Assembly: GCA_013399305.1 (NCBI GenBank)
Contig: VXAI01000097.1
Coordinates: 2,403,298-2,467,297 of the forward strand
From: Rostratula benghalensis
Taxonomy: Eukaryota > Chordata > Aves > Charadriiformes > Rostratulidae
DNA length: 64,000 nt
Direction: 5' to 3'
Within the stretch, counting starts at the first letter, position 1. Every line of letters begins with the position of its first letter. This document shows positions 13,401-28,400 of this stretch, one piece after another. The translations under genes were made by a program, and so were the position numbers. The notes below the pieces were generated by a model. That model saw only the letters and a program-made list of their open reading frames with translations. It did no database searches and was not told the origin of the DNA.

Positions 13401-16400
13401 AGTTGGTACTAAAATACTGCAACGTTTATGTGCCAGTATAGGCATTGCAGAACAATTCTAAATATCCAGTAAGGCAGTGTCATGGTGATGTGGTAAAGTC
13501 TGACAGTTTTTAACACAGTATTTAGCCATTTGAAAGCACCATTTACTGTTGTGGAAATAATGTATTTAATGTGTGTGTATGGATGCACCCCTGAATTGTG
13601 AATGCTTTTAATAAATACTTCTTGGCTTAACAGGTACCTGCATGCAGCAATGATCATCTACCGTGATTTAAAGCCTCACAATGTCTTGCTCTTTACCCTG
13701 TATCCCAACTCAGCTGTTATTGCAAAAATAGCTGACTATGGCATTGCCCAGTATTGCTGCCGAATGGGAATAAAAACCTCTGAAGGCACACCAGGTATGG
13801 AAGAACACTTTGCTTTACAGTGCATTGTGTCAAAAAAATAGCTAATGTGGTTTTTATTTAGTCCATAAGAAGTAACTCAAATCTAGTCCTGATGTAGTCC
13901 TAATCATATCACAAGCTGTGATTTGTACCTCTGAGCCTTTCTTCCTATTCATGTTTTAACACCTTGTAGAAGAATCGGGGACTATACTCTTTAGAATCAA
14001 GTTCTCTTTAAAAAGAGAACAGATTAAACTGCATGTATGAATTATGAATTTTTTTCTCTCTTGTTTTAGTATGTTTATTGTGATACTAAATTATGCTGTT
14101 AACATTATTTGGTTTTTAATTATCATTAATGCATACATAGGTCTTAATTTTTTTTAAAGGCAATAAATGCCAGCACTGCTCCCTGACTGTAGAGAGCACA
14201 CACTATTACCCATTTTAAAGCACTGAAAAATTCAACAACTTTGAAAAAACATCTTTATGTCTTGGAAATTTTGCCTGAGGGTGTGACTTCAAGTGCTAAA
14301 TGCTAAATCTTTTGTAAAGACTGCAGGCTTGCCCTTCTTTTTCAGTATTGGTTGCTAAATGAATTATTCTATGTGTAATGATGCAGGAGCTCCATCACTG
14401 ATGTACTGTCCCCTTTCTTTATACTGGTTGCTGATATTTTTGGAGATCTGCCACATGCAAACTATTGCCAGCCCAGAAATAGTGTGCCATTTTGGTTTAC
14501 TTCCTGTGACATTTTCATCAATAAGTGTTTGCTCTTGAAAGGATAAGGACAGCATTGGCTTGGGATGAATCACAACTGCTAAAAAATGATTTATTTGCAG
14601 GATTTCGAGCACCGGAGGTTGCCAGAGGAAATGTTATTTACAATCAGCAAGCTGATGTTTATTCATTTGGCTTGCTGCTTTATGACATTTTAACAGGAGG
14701 AGGTAGAATAATGGAAGGCTTGAAGTTTCCAAACGAATTTGATGAACTGGCAATACAAGGAAAGTTACCAGGTATGCCTTGTTTCATAAAGTTTTAACAT
14801 GAAAGTGGACCATTCATCCTCCCTCGTAAAAAATCAGACCTCTCACGTTTTATGCTGTATCTGGCAGTAATCTGAAGAGGGGACTAAATAACAGCAATTT
14901 TTAGAAGCTTCTCCTAATTTCACACAATCTAGAAATAGTGAGAAATAGGTGTCTATTCAACATCACATCAGTTATAATTTCATGGCAATTTCAAGGGACC
15001 TATCTAGTTCACTTTATAAAGAAATAGCGCTTTTGTATACGTAGGACTTCATCCAGACCCTAGGGAGAATGCATGTTACTGAAGGTACCTTACATATCAC
15101 TGTGATATCACGCAGTAACATAAACATAATTTCACTTTTGTTATTCAATCATGATACATTATGGTAAAAAAAAAAAAAAGAGAACCTGTGTGTCTTAAAA
15201 TCTTAGAAACAACCCGTTGAAATAGTATTTTTTTTAAAAAAAAAGTGCCACTCTCTTAAAAGAGCAGCCTCTCCTAAAGGTTTTACGTGGGAATTCCCTT
15301 TTATCTCATCAAAAGTGTGAAGTCCCAGCCCAGCTATGTAAAGTTCTTGATATTCCATCTGCATTACAATACCTAGTTGTTGGCTGCTGGAAGGAAGATT
15401 AAGCAGGCTCTCAGGCTGGACGTGATGCAGTCGGCTGGAGAGCGTAACTCAGTATTTGGCAAATTCCATGGAAAGAGCTGTTGGAAGTTCTATAGTACTA
15501 CAAGCTTAATGCATGGCATTCTTACTTACTGCCCTGCAGCTTTGGATGTACTCATGAAACATTCTTTAAGACTGAAAAGTCACTCCCTTTAGGAAAGGGC
15601 AACAACTGTACCACTTAATCAGGCGTGGCTTGTCCAGTAAGAGAGACAAAGAGTTCATACATCTTCTAGTCCTTACAGAGAGTAGTCCAATTCATAGCAC
15701 AGACAGTTTAAACCCCCGTCTTAAAAAGGCCATCCCAAAAACTGGTGACTGTCTCTTTAGTGCAGCTGTCCATTTGGCTGATTTCTATATTGTAAGCCCT
15801 ATGAAATAGAAGTATTAGTTTCTGAAGATTGTACAGTACCATCTGTGCACATGCTCATCATTTATCTATTCCCACCAAAAAAGGGGCTGGCTGAGGTCAC
15901 AAGTCACTATCATTTGCTGAATAGGATATGTTCATTTGCAGGTACTGATCATTAATGATAGCTCTGCCTGACGCAGGACTGGAGAATCTCCTGTGGATTA
16001 TGGTGATCTAAAAGGAAATGCAGTGCAGGCACCATTACCCATGAGTGATTTGTCCTTAGAGAGGTCATTGCCTGTAGTCATAAGATGTATAGTCAAAGCA
16101 CTGAGTGGGAATTTAAACTTCCAGATCTCATAAATAATATGTGGAGTTGTTTTTCTAAATTGCTATGCATTTTATTGGAAGTTCATCTGTATTCCCTATA
16201 CTCTGCTGAAAGACAGAAGAACAAATGTGGAGAAAAACATTCACAGGAATTGAACTACCGACTGAAATGACGTGCCCTTGAATGGTCAGCATTAATCAAA
16301 ACACAACTCAGACATAGCTGTGATTCAGTCCAGGGATAAGGACATTAAAGAAATATTAAAGCAAAACCCATTTCCTTTAGCTGCTTTTAATGAAAAGGGG

Positions 16401-19400
16401 TCTGCCCATAGCATTTCAGGCTGAAGCATTTAATGGCAGATGAGCAATTCCAAGCTGGTCGTGCTGACATTTTACCAAACAGCTTGATATTTCTTAAGAC
16501 AGCTCTGTAAGAAGTTAGATGAAATCTTAAAATAAGAATTTATCCAGAACTCCCATTTCTGAACTGAAAAAGTTATCTAATTTTGCATTTTTAGATCCTG
16601 TCAAAGAATATGGGTGTGCCCCCTGGCCTAAAGTTGAAAATTTAATTAAAAAGTGTTTGAAGGAAAACCCTCAGGAACGACCAACGTCTTCCCAGGTATT
16701 AATTAGTATATTTATTTGTATTTTTGTGACAGATAAAGCTGTTGTACTTTCTGAAAAGGAATGGGACATTTAAGTTAGTAAGAGGCATAGGTTTTTCTGG
16801 TGGGTTTTTTTTTTTTTTCTGGACCTGAAAGAACCATGGAATTATTGCCTGCTCTGGCCATCCAGGATAAACTGCTCCATTCCAGTGTACCAACCATTTC
16901 TTCTAGCCTGCTGGTTTTCCCTAGGTTGCTGTATAGCTGTTGTCAGGAAACAGGATTCAGGTTGGGTTGTTTCCTGGTCTTTACTAGAGCAAAATTGATT
17001 TTGCTATCTATTATCAGTGCAGTTGGCCTACTCAGTTCCATGGGTGTGAGAGGAGGAGCAGCAGTGTGGATCTGAAACCCACTGTGGGTGACCACACGGC
17101 GCGTTGCCCTTGGAAATGAGTTTTCAGACTTGCCTAAACCTCAGTGGCTTCCTGGAATTTTAACAGGGAAATAAGCATCCACATCAAGCTACCCAATGCA
17201 CAAAGATTGCTCATGAACAGTAGTAATGCAAGTGTGAGCAGACCTACTGAGATACTATGTCCATATGCCATAAAACATTGTTATCCACTGCTTGTAATTA
17301 ATTTCTGACTGTACAAGCCATCGTTAGTACCATGTGCATGCCTTGGCTTTCTTTGTAGGTTTATGAGATGTTGAATTCCGCGGAGCTAATCTGTTTGATG
17401 AGGTATGTTTCAATACCCAGCACATCCACAGCAGAGTGCATGGTAGCTGCCAATCAAAGCTGCAAGAGGGCAGGAGTCTGGATAGGCAATGGGAACACAG
17501 AAAAAGCACAGCTTTCCTTTGTTAACCTAAATACGGACGGACATACTTGTGAGGTATGTGGGAAACTTGCCATTGAATCTAATTTATTGGCACCCAGATG
17601 TATTTTAGAAGAATTAATTGCATTTTAATGGCAAGATATTACTTCTGGAAAGCTAAGCGTTGAGAGAGCACAGATTTGTCATGAGTGAGTCAGCACTGTA
17701 TCCTTGAAATGAAGCAGAAACACAATCACTTTTTCCTCTCTTCCCGCTGTCCAGCCTGAACTTTCTCATAATGCTCTCTTTCCACTACTGGGTTCCTTTC
17801 CTCCACTCAGATGGAAGCTATTTCTAGCACAGAGGCTAGAACAAGAAGTCATAGTTACACAGCCCTTCGTTCTCTATCTCCCCTACGAATCCAGTCAGTC
17901 TCCTAATGATTCCTGCCTTCCCGTGGATGCCACCTCCTTCTACCTCTTTGGATAATAACTCTCCAGCTTTTTTCATTTGCTTTTTGTACATCTCAGTCCT
18001 GTGTCATCAGAAAAGGGAAAAGGTTTTACCTGGGCTTCATGTGCTGTGAGGAACATGGGTGCTGGAACTGAGTGTGACTCATCATCAGTGTTGGTTAAGT
18101 TCTATTTCCATCTGCCATCTGTTGACCATGATATACTTGAATTGGTAGCTTTGGTATAAATTGGATGGCTTATTTTTCTAAAAATGAAATGAGAAAAAGA
18201 AGTAATAGACCAGTACTTTTAACGTTAGCAATTAAATGGAACTTGCATTGCAGTGTAGTTCCATTGGCTTAATTCTCTGATGGCTTTGAGACCTTCATGA
18301 GAATAGAGAGAGGCAATATTTTTTTCAGCATTCAGCAGAGGGATTTTCTTGTGTAGTATGTGAGGGGTCCAGCACTTTGAAGATAGATGGCACGGCTGAA
18401 GATGTATTCTGCTAATAGGGAATTAGATTTCCTAATGGGGAGGTTAGGTCTTGGGTCTGTCCGGGGTCCAAAAGCATTGTACTTTATTTTTATTACCAGC
18501 AATTTACCAGCATTTACCCTTACTGAAATCTGGTTTTCTGGTTTTTTTCTGACTCAGGATATTGCAGATAGTAAAATTCTAAGTTTGACCTTAGTGACCC
18601 TTCCTACTGAGAAAGAAAACTGGATTGTAGCAGGAACCCAGTCTGGTTCCCTGTGGGCACTTAACACAGAAGATGAAACAAGAAGGCACCGTCTGCAAAA
18701 AATGTCAGATTCCATCACTTGTTTGTACTGTAATTCTCTTTCAAAGCAAAGGTACACATGATTTTTAAATAATTTCTGTTACATTTTGAAAATATGACTA
18801 ACTGGAGATGTTCAGAAAATGGCATCTGTACACTCATGTAGCTCTGTTCTGACATCTGCTTATTTTGCCTGTATTTTCACCCTAATTTTGCACCCAGTGT
18901 AACTGGAGACTACATTCCTGACCACAAGTCGTTGTGTTTGCTTTTAGGGTGCAATCAAACTCTTGAAATACCAGAGGCTACTTATTTAATTTTTTCTTAC
19001 CCAATTGAAGCGTTTCTGGAATTCATTATTTTATTTTGTTTCAGCAAACAGAAGAATTTCTTCTTGGTAGGCACAGCTGATGGCAGACTGGCTGTTTTTG
19101 AAGACAGAGCAGTAAAGGTAGGCTTCTTCTTTGCTGTCTGCTCTACAAAATGCTATGGGTAATATGTAAAGCAGCTACCAACAGTAGTTTAATTTCATGC
19201 AGCATATTTTTTAATGGCTTCTCTAAAACTGAGAGTCATTTTCTACTGCAGTCTTAGAGGAACTGTGCACATCCTACAATATCTGTTTTAACCAGTGGAG
19301 TTAAGAAGGGGAAATTATTTCTCATTTTAGGACTTTGAAAGGCAGACTGACTGGAGAGTGACATTACTGGTTGTTATTAAGAATCTTCTAACAGTTTTAA

Positions 19401-22400
19401 TCTCCTTTATGTATTGCTGTAATAGCTCCTTTTTCTTTTCGTTCACACTAAATTTTCATAGAATAGATAACCAGTAACTTTGAAAAGACAATATTGTTTA
19501 GATTTTCTGTAGGTCAGAGTTCTGCTCCCAGAACAGATCAATAAATGCTGGGAGGGGTTTGTATCAGCTGGTTCCTGAGGGCTGTCTCCTGACCATATGC
19601 AACTTAGAGCAGTCCTGGAGTTGCAGTGTGTTGCAGAACTAGGATATGGTCCAGTGTGGGATGTCTCCAAGGTGACTTTCCCTCCAGTTCTTGACCTGTG
19701 CCAGGGGTTGCAGAAAGTATCAGTCCCAGCTCTGCCTTGTTTCCAGCTCATAGGGGCAGTTTCTGAGGGACACCTGTAGCGAGGCTGTGGTGCTTTTCAG
19801 TCTCAAACATTCTGGAAAGATACCATAATGGTTCAGAATGTCTGGCTGTGTGAAATGAGTTGAGCAGCCTGTGTGGCCTTGTTTTAACACTTTCTGAGTG
19901 TCTGTGAACTCCTTGTTTCTAATGGAGAGTCTATCTTTTCTTGCAGTGTAAGGGTGCTACACCTCTGAAGATAGTAACCATCGGAGATGTTAGCACACCA
20001 CTCATGTGCTTAAATGAGTCCTCATACTTATCTGAAAAAAATATAATCTGGGGAGGCTGTGGAACAAAGATCATTGCCTTAACTAGTGATTTCTCTGTTC
20101 AAAAGCTCATTGAAACAAAGACAAGTCAACTGTAAGTTTTTTTCTAAATGATGTTACTTGACTCTTGTTGTTTTCATTAAAGACTTTTGGTAGTACTTTG
20201 ATGTAATGTCTTGTTCTAGACCTTGTTCTTTGGGTTCTCTTGTTTCCATTCTTTTCCTTCCACAACCCAAGTGGAATACATTAAAATAAGATCAGTGAGT
20301 AGCATTTTAAGTAATTTTTGCTGCTTTTAAACAAGGAATACACATTTGTACTGTATAAAGGATTTATGAAGTCAGTATCTCTCAGAAAATGAATAAATGC
20401 AACTCCAGTGGCATTCTCCAGGCCCTGGTTACTTTATTTAGAACTACACACACATATTTAGTGAAGGTTTTGTCCTTAGCTGTTTGTCAGTATGATATGT
20501 GTGCATATCTCTTCCCTTTATAGTTCAGTCATGTATGATTGCTGACTTCTCATTATTTAGAAATTAAAGACTGAGGGGTTTGGTGCATTTGAGCAAATCC
20601 TGCTCTGAAGTTAAGGGGAGTGTTTGGTGCATTTGAGCAAATCCTGCTCTGAAGTTAAGGGGAGTGTTTCCTGAGCAGGGAAAATGGTGTTTGATTTTAT
20701 GCTAGAGACATTGTTATTTTGGGAAATTAGCTTTCTTTAGAAAATAATGTGGTAATATAAAGCAAGAAACTAAAATGTTAGTAAAATGCAGTTCAAAGGC
20801 AAGATGCAAAATATATCACAGGAATAATTTGAGCATCTTGGAGGCAAACCTGTATACAGTTCTGAAAATAACGTTGTCAAAACCAAGAGCATTAGGGAAA
20901 GTAGCAGTGTTACTGAGTGTCTGCTATCAGGCATCTGTGATTTTGAGCTGTTCTTCAAGATGAATTGACGAGTCAGTGAAATAAGGTAATGCTGGTAAAT
21001 GACAGGGCTAATAAAACATTGATAGGTGCAGGCACAGATCTGACATGACAGACAAGTTCATATGTAGAGGGAAAGAGTCAAAAAGGCTGTCACCTGAAGG
21101 GAAAAAAGAGCAGAGCAAGGTGAACTAAATCTCACTGCTACTTTTTAGGCTTAATTATCTTTGTGTTGAGTGACCCTCTATGGTCTTATAAGAATTATAT
21201 GGCCCTGTAAGAACTATGGAATGTCTCCAGAAATTGAAAGAGTGGCAGGAGAAGGATGGAGTTTGCTCTGCTGTGATGTGAGCATATGTGATTTGAGCAG
21301 ATAGTTGGGAAAGATTTATTAATAGACTTTGGGCATTGATGTCCCTCCAGGGGCATCATCAGCGTAACTCCATTACAGTGAGAATTTGTGTTGAACTGGA
21401 GGAAGAGTATAGCAAACCCTTTCAGTTGCATCCTAGCCCAGTTTTTGGTTTTAAGGATGAATGATTCTTTATAAGTTTGAGGGGAGCTAATCCCACTCAG
21501 TAGTCAAGTTTTTCTGCTAGATTTTTTCTGTGTATCTAACTAGAACTCTTCTCTCTCCTAGGTTCTGCCATAATGCATACAGTGATGCAAATATCATTTC
21601 AATAGCGATAGACAAATCCATCTACTTGGCAAAGAAAAACAGCCATTTTGTGGAAATCTGGGACAAGAAGACAGAAAAACTTTCAGAACTAATTGACTGT
21701 GCACATTTTCTCAAGTAAGTATTTCAGATTGATGACCTGATGCATAGAAAGCTGAGTATCAGATTACCTTCTCGAGTGCAGTACCTTAACCTGCTGGAGG
21801 TAAGGGATTTGCTCAGTTCTTTGAGAAATGTGGAATTCCTTTCGTCTCTTTTGGCCCAGAATTTCAGAATATTTCATACAGAATCTCAGGTTTTTAAGAC
21901 CCTTATTATGTTTCACAATTTCTCTATGATGTTGAGATGATTCATTGAACTCTGCTCAATAGAGAAGAAGAAAGAAGTCTTTTGCTGTCCTTCAGGTTTG
22001 CAGCCAGTTACTTCCTACATCCCCTGAATAAGAATGTATTCTCTCTCCAATGCGCAGATTCAGTAGAAGATGGAGGTTTTTTTTACAGGGACGGTGATTT
22101 TCATTTGCATTTAAACTTTTGCTCTTGCTTAATGAGCCACATCCATTTCATTTTCATGGTGATGTTAGGAGCAGCTCTAGGTGTGCTTCTGCTGCTTTGC
22201 AGTGACGTTATTTTCCTGCAGACAGGGAGACACCAGAGAAGGACACCTGCCTCCTATTTAAAGGTCTTTTGAAGCAGACCAGCTGGGTCTTAAAAGTCCA
22301 GTAGTTTTCATCCCACTTTGTTCCAGGTCAATGAACTGATTAGCATAAAATCTTTGCAGCTTCTGTTGGTGAATGATTGTTTAAAAGGCTGCTATTGAGA

Positions 22401-25400
22401 CAGTCATTTCAGCAGCTGTGGAATAGTGTACCGTCAGATTTTGATACAAATTCTCTCCACACTCATAGGGACAAAGTGGAAAAACTAAACAAGGAGTCAA
22501 AACATAAACTGGCTTATTCTGGAAGAGTGAAGACAATTTGCCTGCAGAAAAATACTGCACTGTGGATAGGGACAGGAGGAGGACATATCTTGCTGCTTGA
22601 TTTATCAACACGTCGTCCCGTACGAGTTATAGACAACTTCTGTGATTCCGTTAGAGTCATGATAACAGCTCAGTTAGGTGAGTAAAACCATCAAATGGTG
22701 AGTGGTTTGAAACCAGAGCCAAGCTGAGGGTTGCTGAATGCTGGTGTTCCAGGAACAGAGTAGCATTTTCCATATTTTTTTCATTCAGTTCCATTCCACT
22801 GCTGTCATTTTCAGCCAGTGTCAGCTGAGTACCAGCGGGCTGTCACACCTCTGCCCACACAGAACAACAGCTCTCCTGGGCTTCTCACTGATCTGCACAT
22901 CAACACACCCCACCACGCTGTGCTTCAGGGCAGCTCTCACCGTCTCCTGCCCCATAGTCCTCATCTTCATCTCTGTCTGCCTGTGTTCTTCCTCCATCTG
23001 AATTTTTACCCTTCTGTCCTCTCTCTCCGTGGAGCTTGTTAGGCTTTAATAATTTTTCTGTGATTCGTGCCTAGCTGTCTTCTCCCATGCTTTTTCAGGA
23101 ACGGTTCTTTTAGCTGTGGGTCACAGGCAGGTGACAGCAAAGCTGGGGAAGTGGTGCACACTTGGGACAGGGTGCAGATCTGTGTGTAGGTGCTGTTCCT
23201 GTCACCAGGCCCGGTTTTCAGCTGCTGGGGGCTGACAGTAGTTGTGGGGGTTCACTGGTAACTAGGCACAGCCAGGGATCAATCCGTAGTTGATTGTGGG
23301 GCATTTTTTGGCTGTTGTATCTTCCTTCACCTGTACACTTCCCTGCATCTCTCCCAGAAGTAGGAAAGGCCACACCAGCTTGAGAGTTCGTGGTGCTGCA
23401 GTGGTGGGTACGCTCAAAACACACATTACTTCAAAAAGTACTCTGTGGCACAACGTGTGGATTCCCATTGCCTTCCACTGTGCTTTGAAAAAAAACTCTG
23501 GAGTTCCCTTGTCAGTGTGATTTAAAGTGTGTTTGCTGTCAAAAAGAGACTGTGAAGCTGTTGTGGTGGGCTCAAAAACACACTGTAATGCTGTGAGCAA
23601 ACTTCCTAGCTTCAGGCTGTGGATGTTTTCTCATTACCATCACAAACTTAATTGCAGGGTTGTTTTTTTTTCCTTTCTGGCACCAGAAGTATCCCCAGAG
23701 TACAGGTAGCTCATAGGGCTGACAAGGGCTGTATGAAGCAAAAAAACCTCCAGCTTCCTCAGTCTCGCCTTTGCCTGAGACAGCAACTTTGTAGAGCCTG
23801 TTTGGTCCTCAGCTGTTAAGAATGTCAGCTACAGAGTCCAAATTCATTAGCACAGTATTTTCAGTCCTTATGGTCCTGATAGCTACAGTACTGATGCTAT
23901 GTAGGGACATTATAAATTCAGCATTCTGCAAAGAATAGGTACTATGAAAACAGAATTTCAGCCTCATTTATTACTATCACTGGTAGGGAAAGTACACTGG
24001 ATAGAACAATACAGTGATTTAAAAAGCCTTGAGTCTCATATTCTTTGTTTTCAATCACCTCAACATTTTAAATCAAAATTTCATCTATAGAAAAGTTAAT
24101 ATTTCAGGAGAAAAAGTTTAGCTACATTTGCACAAATCTCAAGAATGGCAAGTAAGATTGATACATGCAGTTTGATGTGTACTTTATTCTTTTGATCATT
24201 TTTTCCCAGCAATTATTTATACCTGTTGTTTTTTTTCCTAAATTCAAAGACTTTATTTTTACTGGGATTGTCACAGATTCACTGAAAAAGGCACTGAGGC
24301 TCCTGAGCAATTCTTCGATAGTAATACATTTCTTGCATCAAATGAGAGAACATAGAGGGAACTATTTTTGTATTAAATAGTTTCATTAAAGAGTAAAACA
24401 TGTAATTTCAAGCAGATGTAAATATTTCAGGAAAAAGACATTGCTGGACTTTGAGGTGTCCGCTTTATCTGCAGTTCATCTATGAATATGGAAATATGAT
24501 GTCTTTTTCCAATTCTGTTGCCTAACACATTGACATGTTATAGGCATCAGACTTATCATAGAAAATTATTTATAGGTAAACCTGTAGTTCTTTTTGCAAG
24601 TGAAAATTTAGACTTTCATGTAGTAAGGAAGGACCCCAGTCTGAATAAGAAACATTACATAAGGTCCATCAATTTTGTAAGATGTATAAGCCTGGTTGCA
24701 GAAAAAAATTGAAGTGATGAAAAATCTGAGCATGGAAGATGTGTGTGGTTCCCACCCATGAGCAGATCTACATCAGTATCAAAGGAGAATACCCTGCCAA
24801 TTTCCACAGGGCAGGAGGAATCTCTCTCCCCCCCTTGCAGAGGCCCTGGGGGAACTGCTAGAAAGGTTTGATGATTCAGGAGGAACGTATCATGTGGACT
24901 CACTGCAGTGTGGTCACACAAAGCTTCCAAGACTGTGGCTTTCATACTCCAGTCTATTTGTACTCCAGAAACTGAGCCCCTCCTCATCTTTTCCCTGGGG
25001 GACCGTGTGAGCTTTCCTGTGGGAGGAGGCGTGAGGAGGTGTGGGGCTCAGTGCCACAGCTGGGCTGTCTGTTCCTTCCCTGTCCTGATGTGTGACCCAG
25101 GAACAAGTCCTGTGTTCCTCTGCCGGTCTACAGCCATGGGTCACTGCCCTCCTGGTGCTGCCAGGGGGACAAGGAGCTGCTGTGGACAGAGAATGTGTAG
25201 CAGCTTCTATCTTACCTGAGACACAACTGGTTGGGAATAAGCAGGAAGTTGATACTGAAACACTGGCAGATTCGACTCATCCTTCTGTGGTCCAACCACT
25301 GCTGTCCTAGTCTTTTTTTCCCATTATCCAGTAGACACCTTACTATGATCCATCACCTGTTTCTACTTCCCTGCTGACCTCCTTCCTACCTACCTGCCAT

Positions 25401-28400
25401 CGTTAGTTCAGAAAACTTCTAATGATCGTGTGTGGTGGGTTTGTTTTTCCCATACACAGACTGATCAGCCTCACCTCTGTGCCTGGGAAGATCATGGAAC
25501 AGATCCTTCTGGATGCCATGCTTAGGCACATGGAGGACAGGGGGGTGATTCATGACAGCCAACATGGCTTTACTAGGGGCAGGTCCTGCCTGACTAATCT
25601 AGTGGCCTTCTATGATGGAGTGACTGTGTCACTAGATAGAAGACAACCTATGGATGTGATCTATCTGGACTTCAGTAAGGCTCTTGACACGGTCCCTCAT
25701 GACATCCTGCTTGCCAGATTGGAGAGATATGGATTTGATGGGTGGACTGTTCAGGTCACATTCAGAGGGTGGTTCTCAATGGCTTTAAGTCCAAATGGAG
25801 AGCAGTGACAAGTGGTGTCCCTCAAGGGTCCGTGCTGGGACCAGTACTGTTTAACATTTTTACCAATGACATAGACAGAGGGATTGAGAGCAACATCAGC
25901 AAGTTTGCTGACACCAAGCTGTGTGGTGTTGTTGATACACCTGAGGGACAGGATGTCATCCAGAGGGACTTGGACAGGCTAGACAGGTGGGCTCAGGTAA
26001 ACCACATGAAGTTCAACAGGAGCAAGTGCAAGGTTATGCACCTGGGCCGGAACAATCCTCGGTGTCAATACAGATTGGGCAATGAGGTACTAGAGAGCAG
26101 CCCTGAAGAAAGGGACTTGGGGGTGCTGGTGGATGAGAAGCTGCACATGAGCAGACAGGGGGGTGCACTTGCAGCCCAGAAGGCCAATCACACCCTGGGC
26201 TGCATCAAAAGAAGTGTTGCCAGCAGGTCCAGAGAGGTGATTCTGCCACTTTACTCTGCTCTGGTGAGACCTCACCTGGAGTCCTGTGTGCAGGTCTGGA
26301 GCCCTCAATATAAGAAGGACATGGACCTGATGGAACGGGTCCAGAGGAGGGCCACAAAAATGATCAAGGGGTTGGAGCACTTCTGCTATGAGGACAGGCT
26401 GAGGGAGCTGGGGTTGTTCAGCCTGGAGAAGAGGAGGCTCCAGGGAGACCTAATAGCAGCCTTCCAGTACCTGAAGGGGGCCTACAGGAAGGGTGGGGAG
26501 AGCCTATTTACAAGGGCCTGTAGTGACAGGACAAGGGGCAATGGATTTAAACTGAAGAAAAGCAGATTTAGATTGGATATTAGGAATAAGTTCTTTACAA
26601 TGAGGGTATTGGACCACTGGAACAGGTTGCCCAGGGAGGTGGTTGAGGCCCCTTCCCTGGAGCTATTCAAGGGGAGGCTGGAGGAGGCCCTGGGCAGCCT
26701 GGTCTGGTTGGGGGTGTCCCTGCTGAGTGTGGGGAGGTTGGACTGATGACCTTTGGAGGTCCCTTTCCAGCCCAGATGATTCTATGATTACGAGCACTTT
26801 CTGTTTCTGCTCTGCACTGGGTCTTCATTGCAGCCTGTCCCTTCCCTGTGACAGCTCTTCCCTGTGACTCCGCTGCCCCCGCTGGTGCGGTGAAACCGGG
26901 CTCGCTCTTCTGAGGCAGCCCCAAGAGGCGGCCGGTGCCGTGCTGCCGCCTTTCAGCCCTGAGAAACCCCTGCAGCAAACAAAGACAGCAACTGAATTGT
27001 TTCCATGGCTGGGATTGTCACGGTCAATGATTTTGAGTAAAGGGTGCAGCTGGCTGAACTCTGCTTTCTGTCCTCTTAGTGGCATGATGTCATCTACTCT
27101 TTCTGTCCTTAAATAAAGTTCCCATTAAAATGTGATGTTTTATTATTTTTTTTTATAAAGGGAGTCTCAAGAATGCAGTCCTGGTTTTGGGATATTGCTA
27201 TAAAAGTGACACTGAAGACAACAAGTATCACAAAGGTACCTTAACTGTGGTTTATTAATTTGCATTATTAGTGGAGTAGACACTATCAAGCTTGACTGCT
27301 CGCTGAGAGCAGAGAGATGGAGATCATAATTTGATAGAATTTTATTGAAATGTTGTTATTAGTTTGTGGTGTCTTTTGCATTTCTGGGCTCCATATACCA
27401 ACTAACAGTCACTTCCAAGAATGGATTGTTTGAAGTATGTAACATAATTTCCTGGAAAAACTGTATTTGGAAAGTAAATGTCCTTGTCTAACTGGAGAAC
27501 GTATCAAGAGGATTTGCAGAGGGCTCTGTGCAAGGCCAGGAATCCTCAGGGTTTTCATAAATGATGAGGGATGAATGTGCTTTGCAGATTTGCAGCCAGT
27601 TCTCGGGTAGGACAGAGCCAGGAGCACACTGGAGGGCAGGAGGAGAATTCAAAATGTCCTTGACAAATAGAACAAATGCTCTGGAAGGAAATAGGGTATC
27701 ATTCAGCGAGGACAAATGCAAGACCTTTTACTTAATTAGGAATGATCTGTTGTACCAAGAGGAGGAAGTGATCAGCTTGAAGAGCAGTGCTGCAGGAAAA
27801 GGGTTAGAACTGACTGCAGGCTGGACACAGGGCAGCCCTGTCACGTTGGTGCAGTGGAAAAGTGGCCTCTCTGAGACATGGGCTAATTCTTGCCCTCAGC
27901 TGAGGGCTGATAGGGCCTCTGCTGGAGGAGCGTGTGTGTTTGGGACACTGGTGAGTGACTGGGACTATTGGGAACAATCTGTGAGGAAATGCTGCAGGAA
28001 TTTGAGTTGGTTAATATGAATATAAATAAAGCTTAGAGAGGACATGATATTAGGCTTTAAATACGCAAATAGAGGAAGGGAATAAAGACTTTGACATATC
28101 TGCTGTGGGTAGGATAAAGACTAACCAGTTTATTACAGGAAGGGAGATCTAGGGCAGACATCAGGAAAAGCTTCCTGATAATTAGGACAGTGAAGTGCTG
28201 GAACAGGAAGATAGAAAATCTCTGTCTTTGGGGTTTTCTTAGAACAGTTAAAGCCGGTGCTCTGATTAATGCCTTTCTTCCCCTTTGTTTCCCAGTTTCA
28301 GTGAGTGCTAAAAATGTGGGGTTTATGGTCTGATATTCCCTGACTATTACCATAAGAACACCTATTGCCTTTTATTGTATTTAAGAATGCTATTGATTAT

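Larger units (their letters stand above)
1403..22468. other. LRRK2 introns 27-48 (non-coding between listed exons)
   Basis: All introns between the listed exons start GT and end AG. They are AT-rich with homopolymer runs and microsatellite-like patches. I recognise no second gene, CR1 fragment or RNA gene in them. The only structured element noted is the 44-bp tandem duplication at 20579-20669. The longest introns are 14772-16594 and 20132-21561. Confidence 0.6.
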
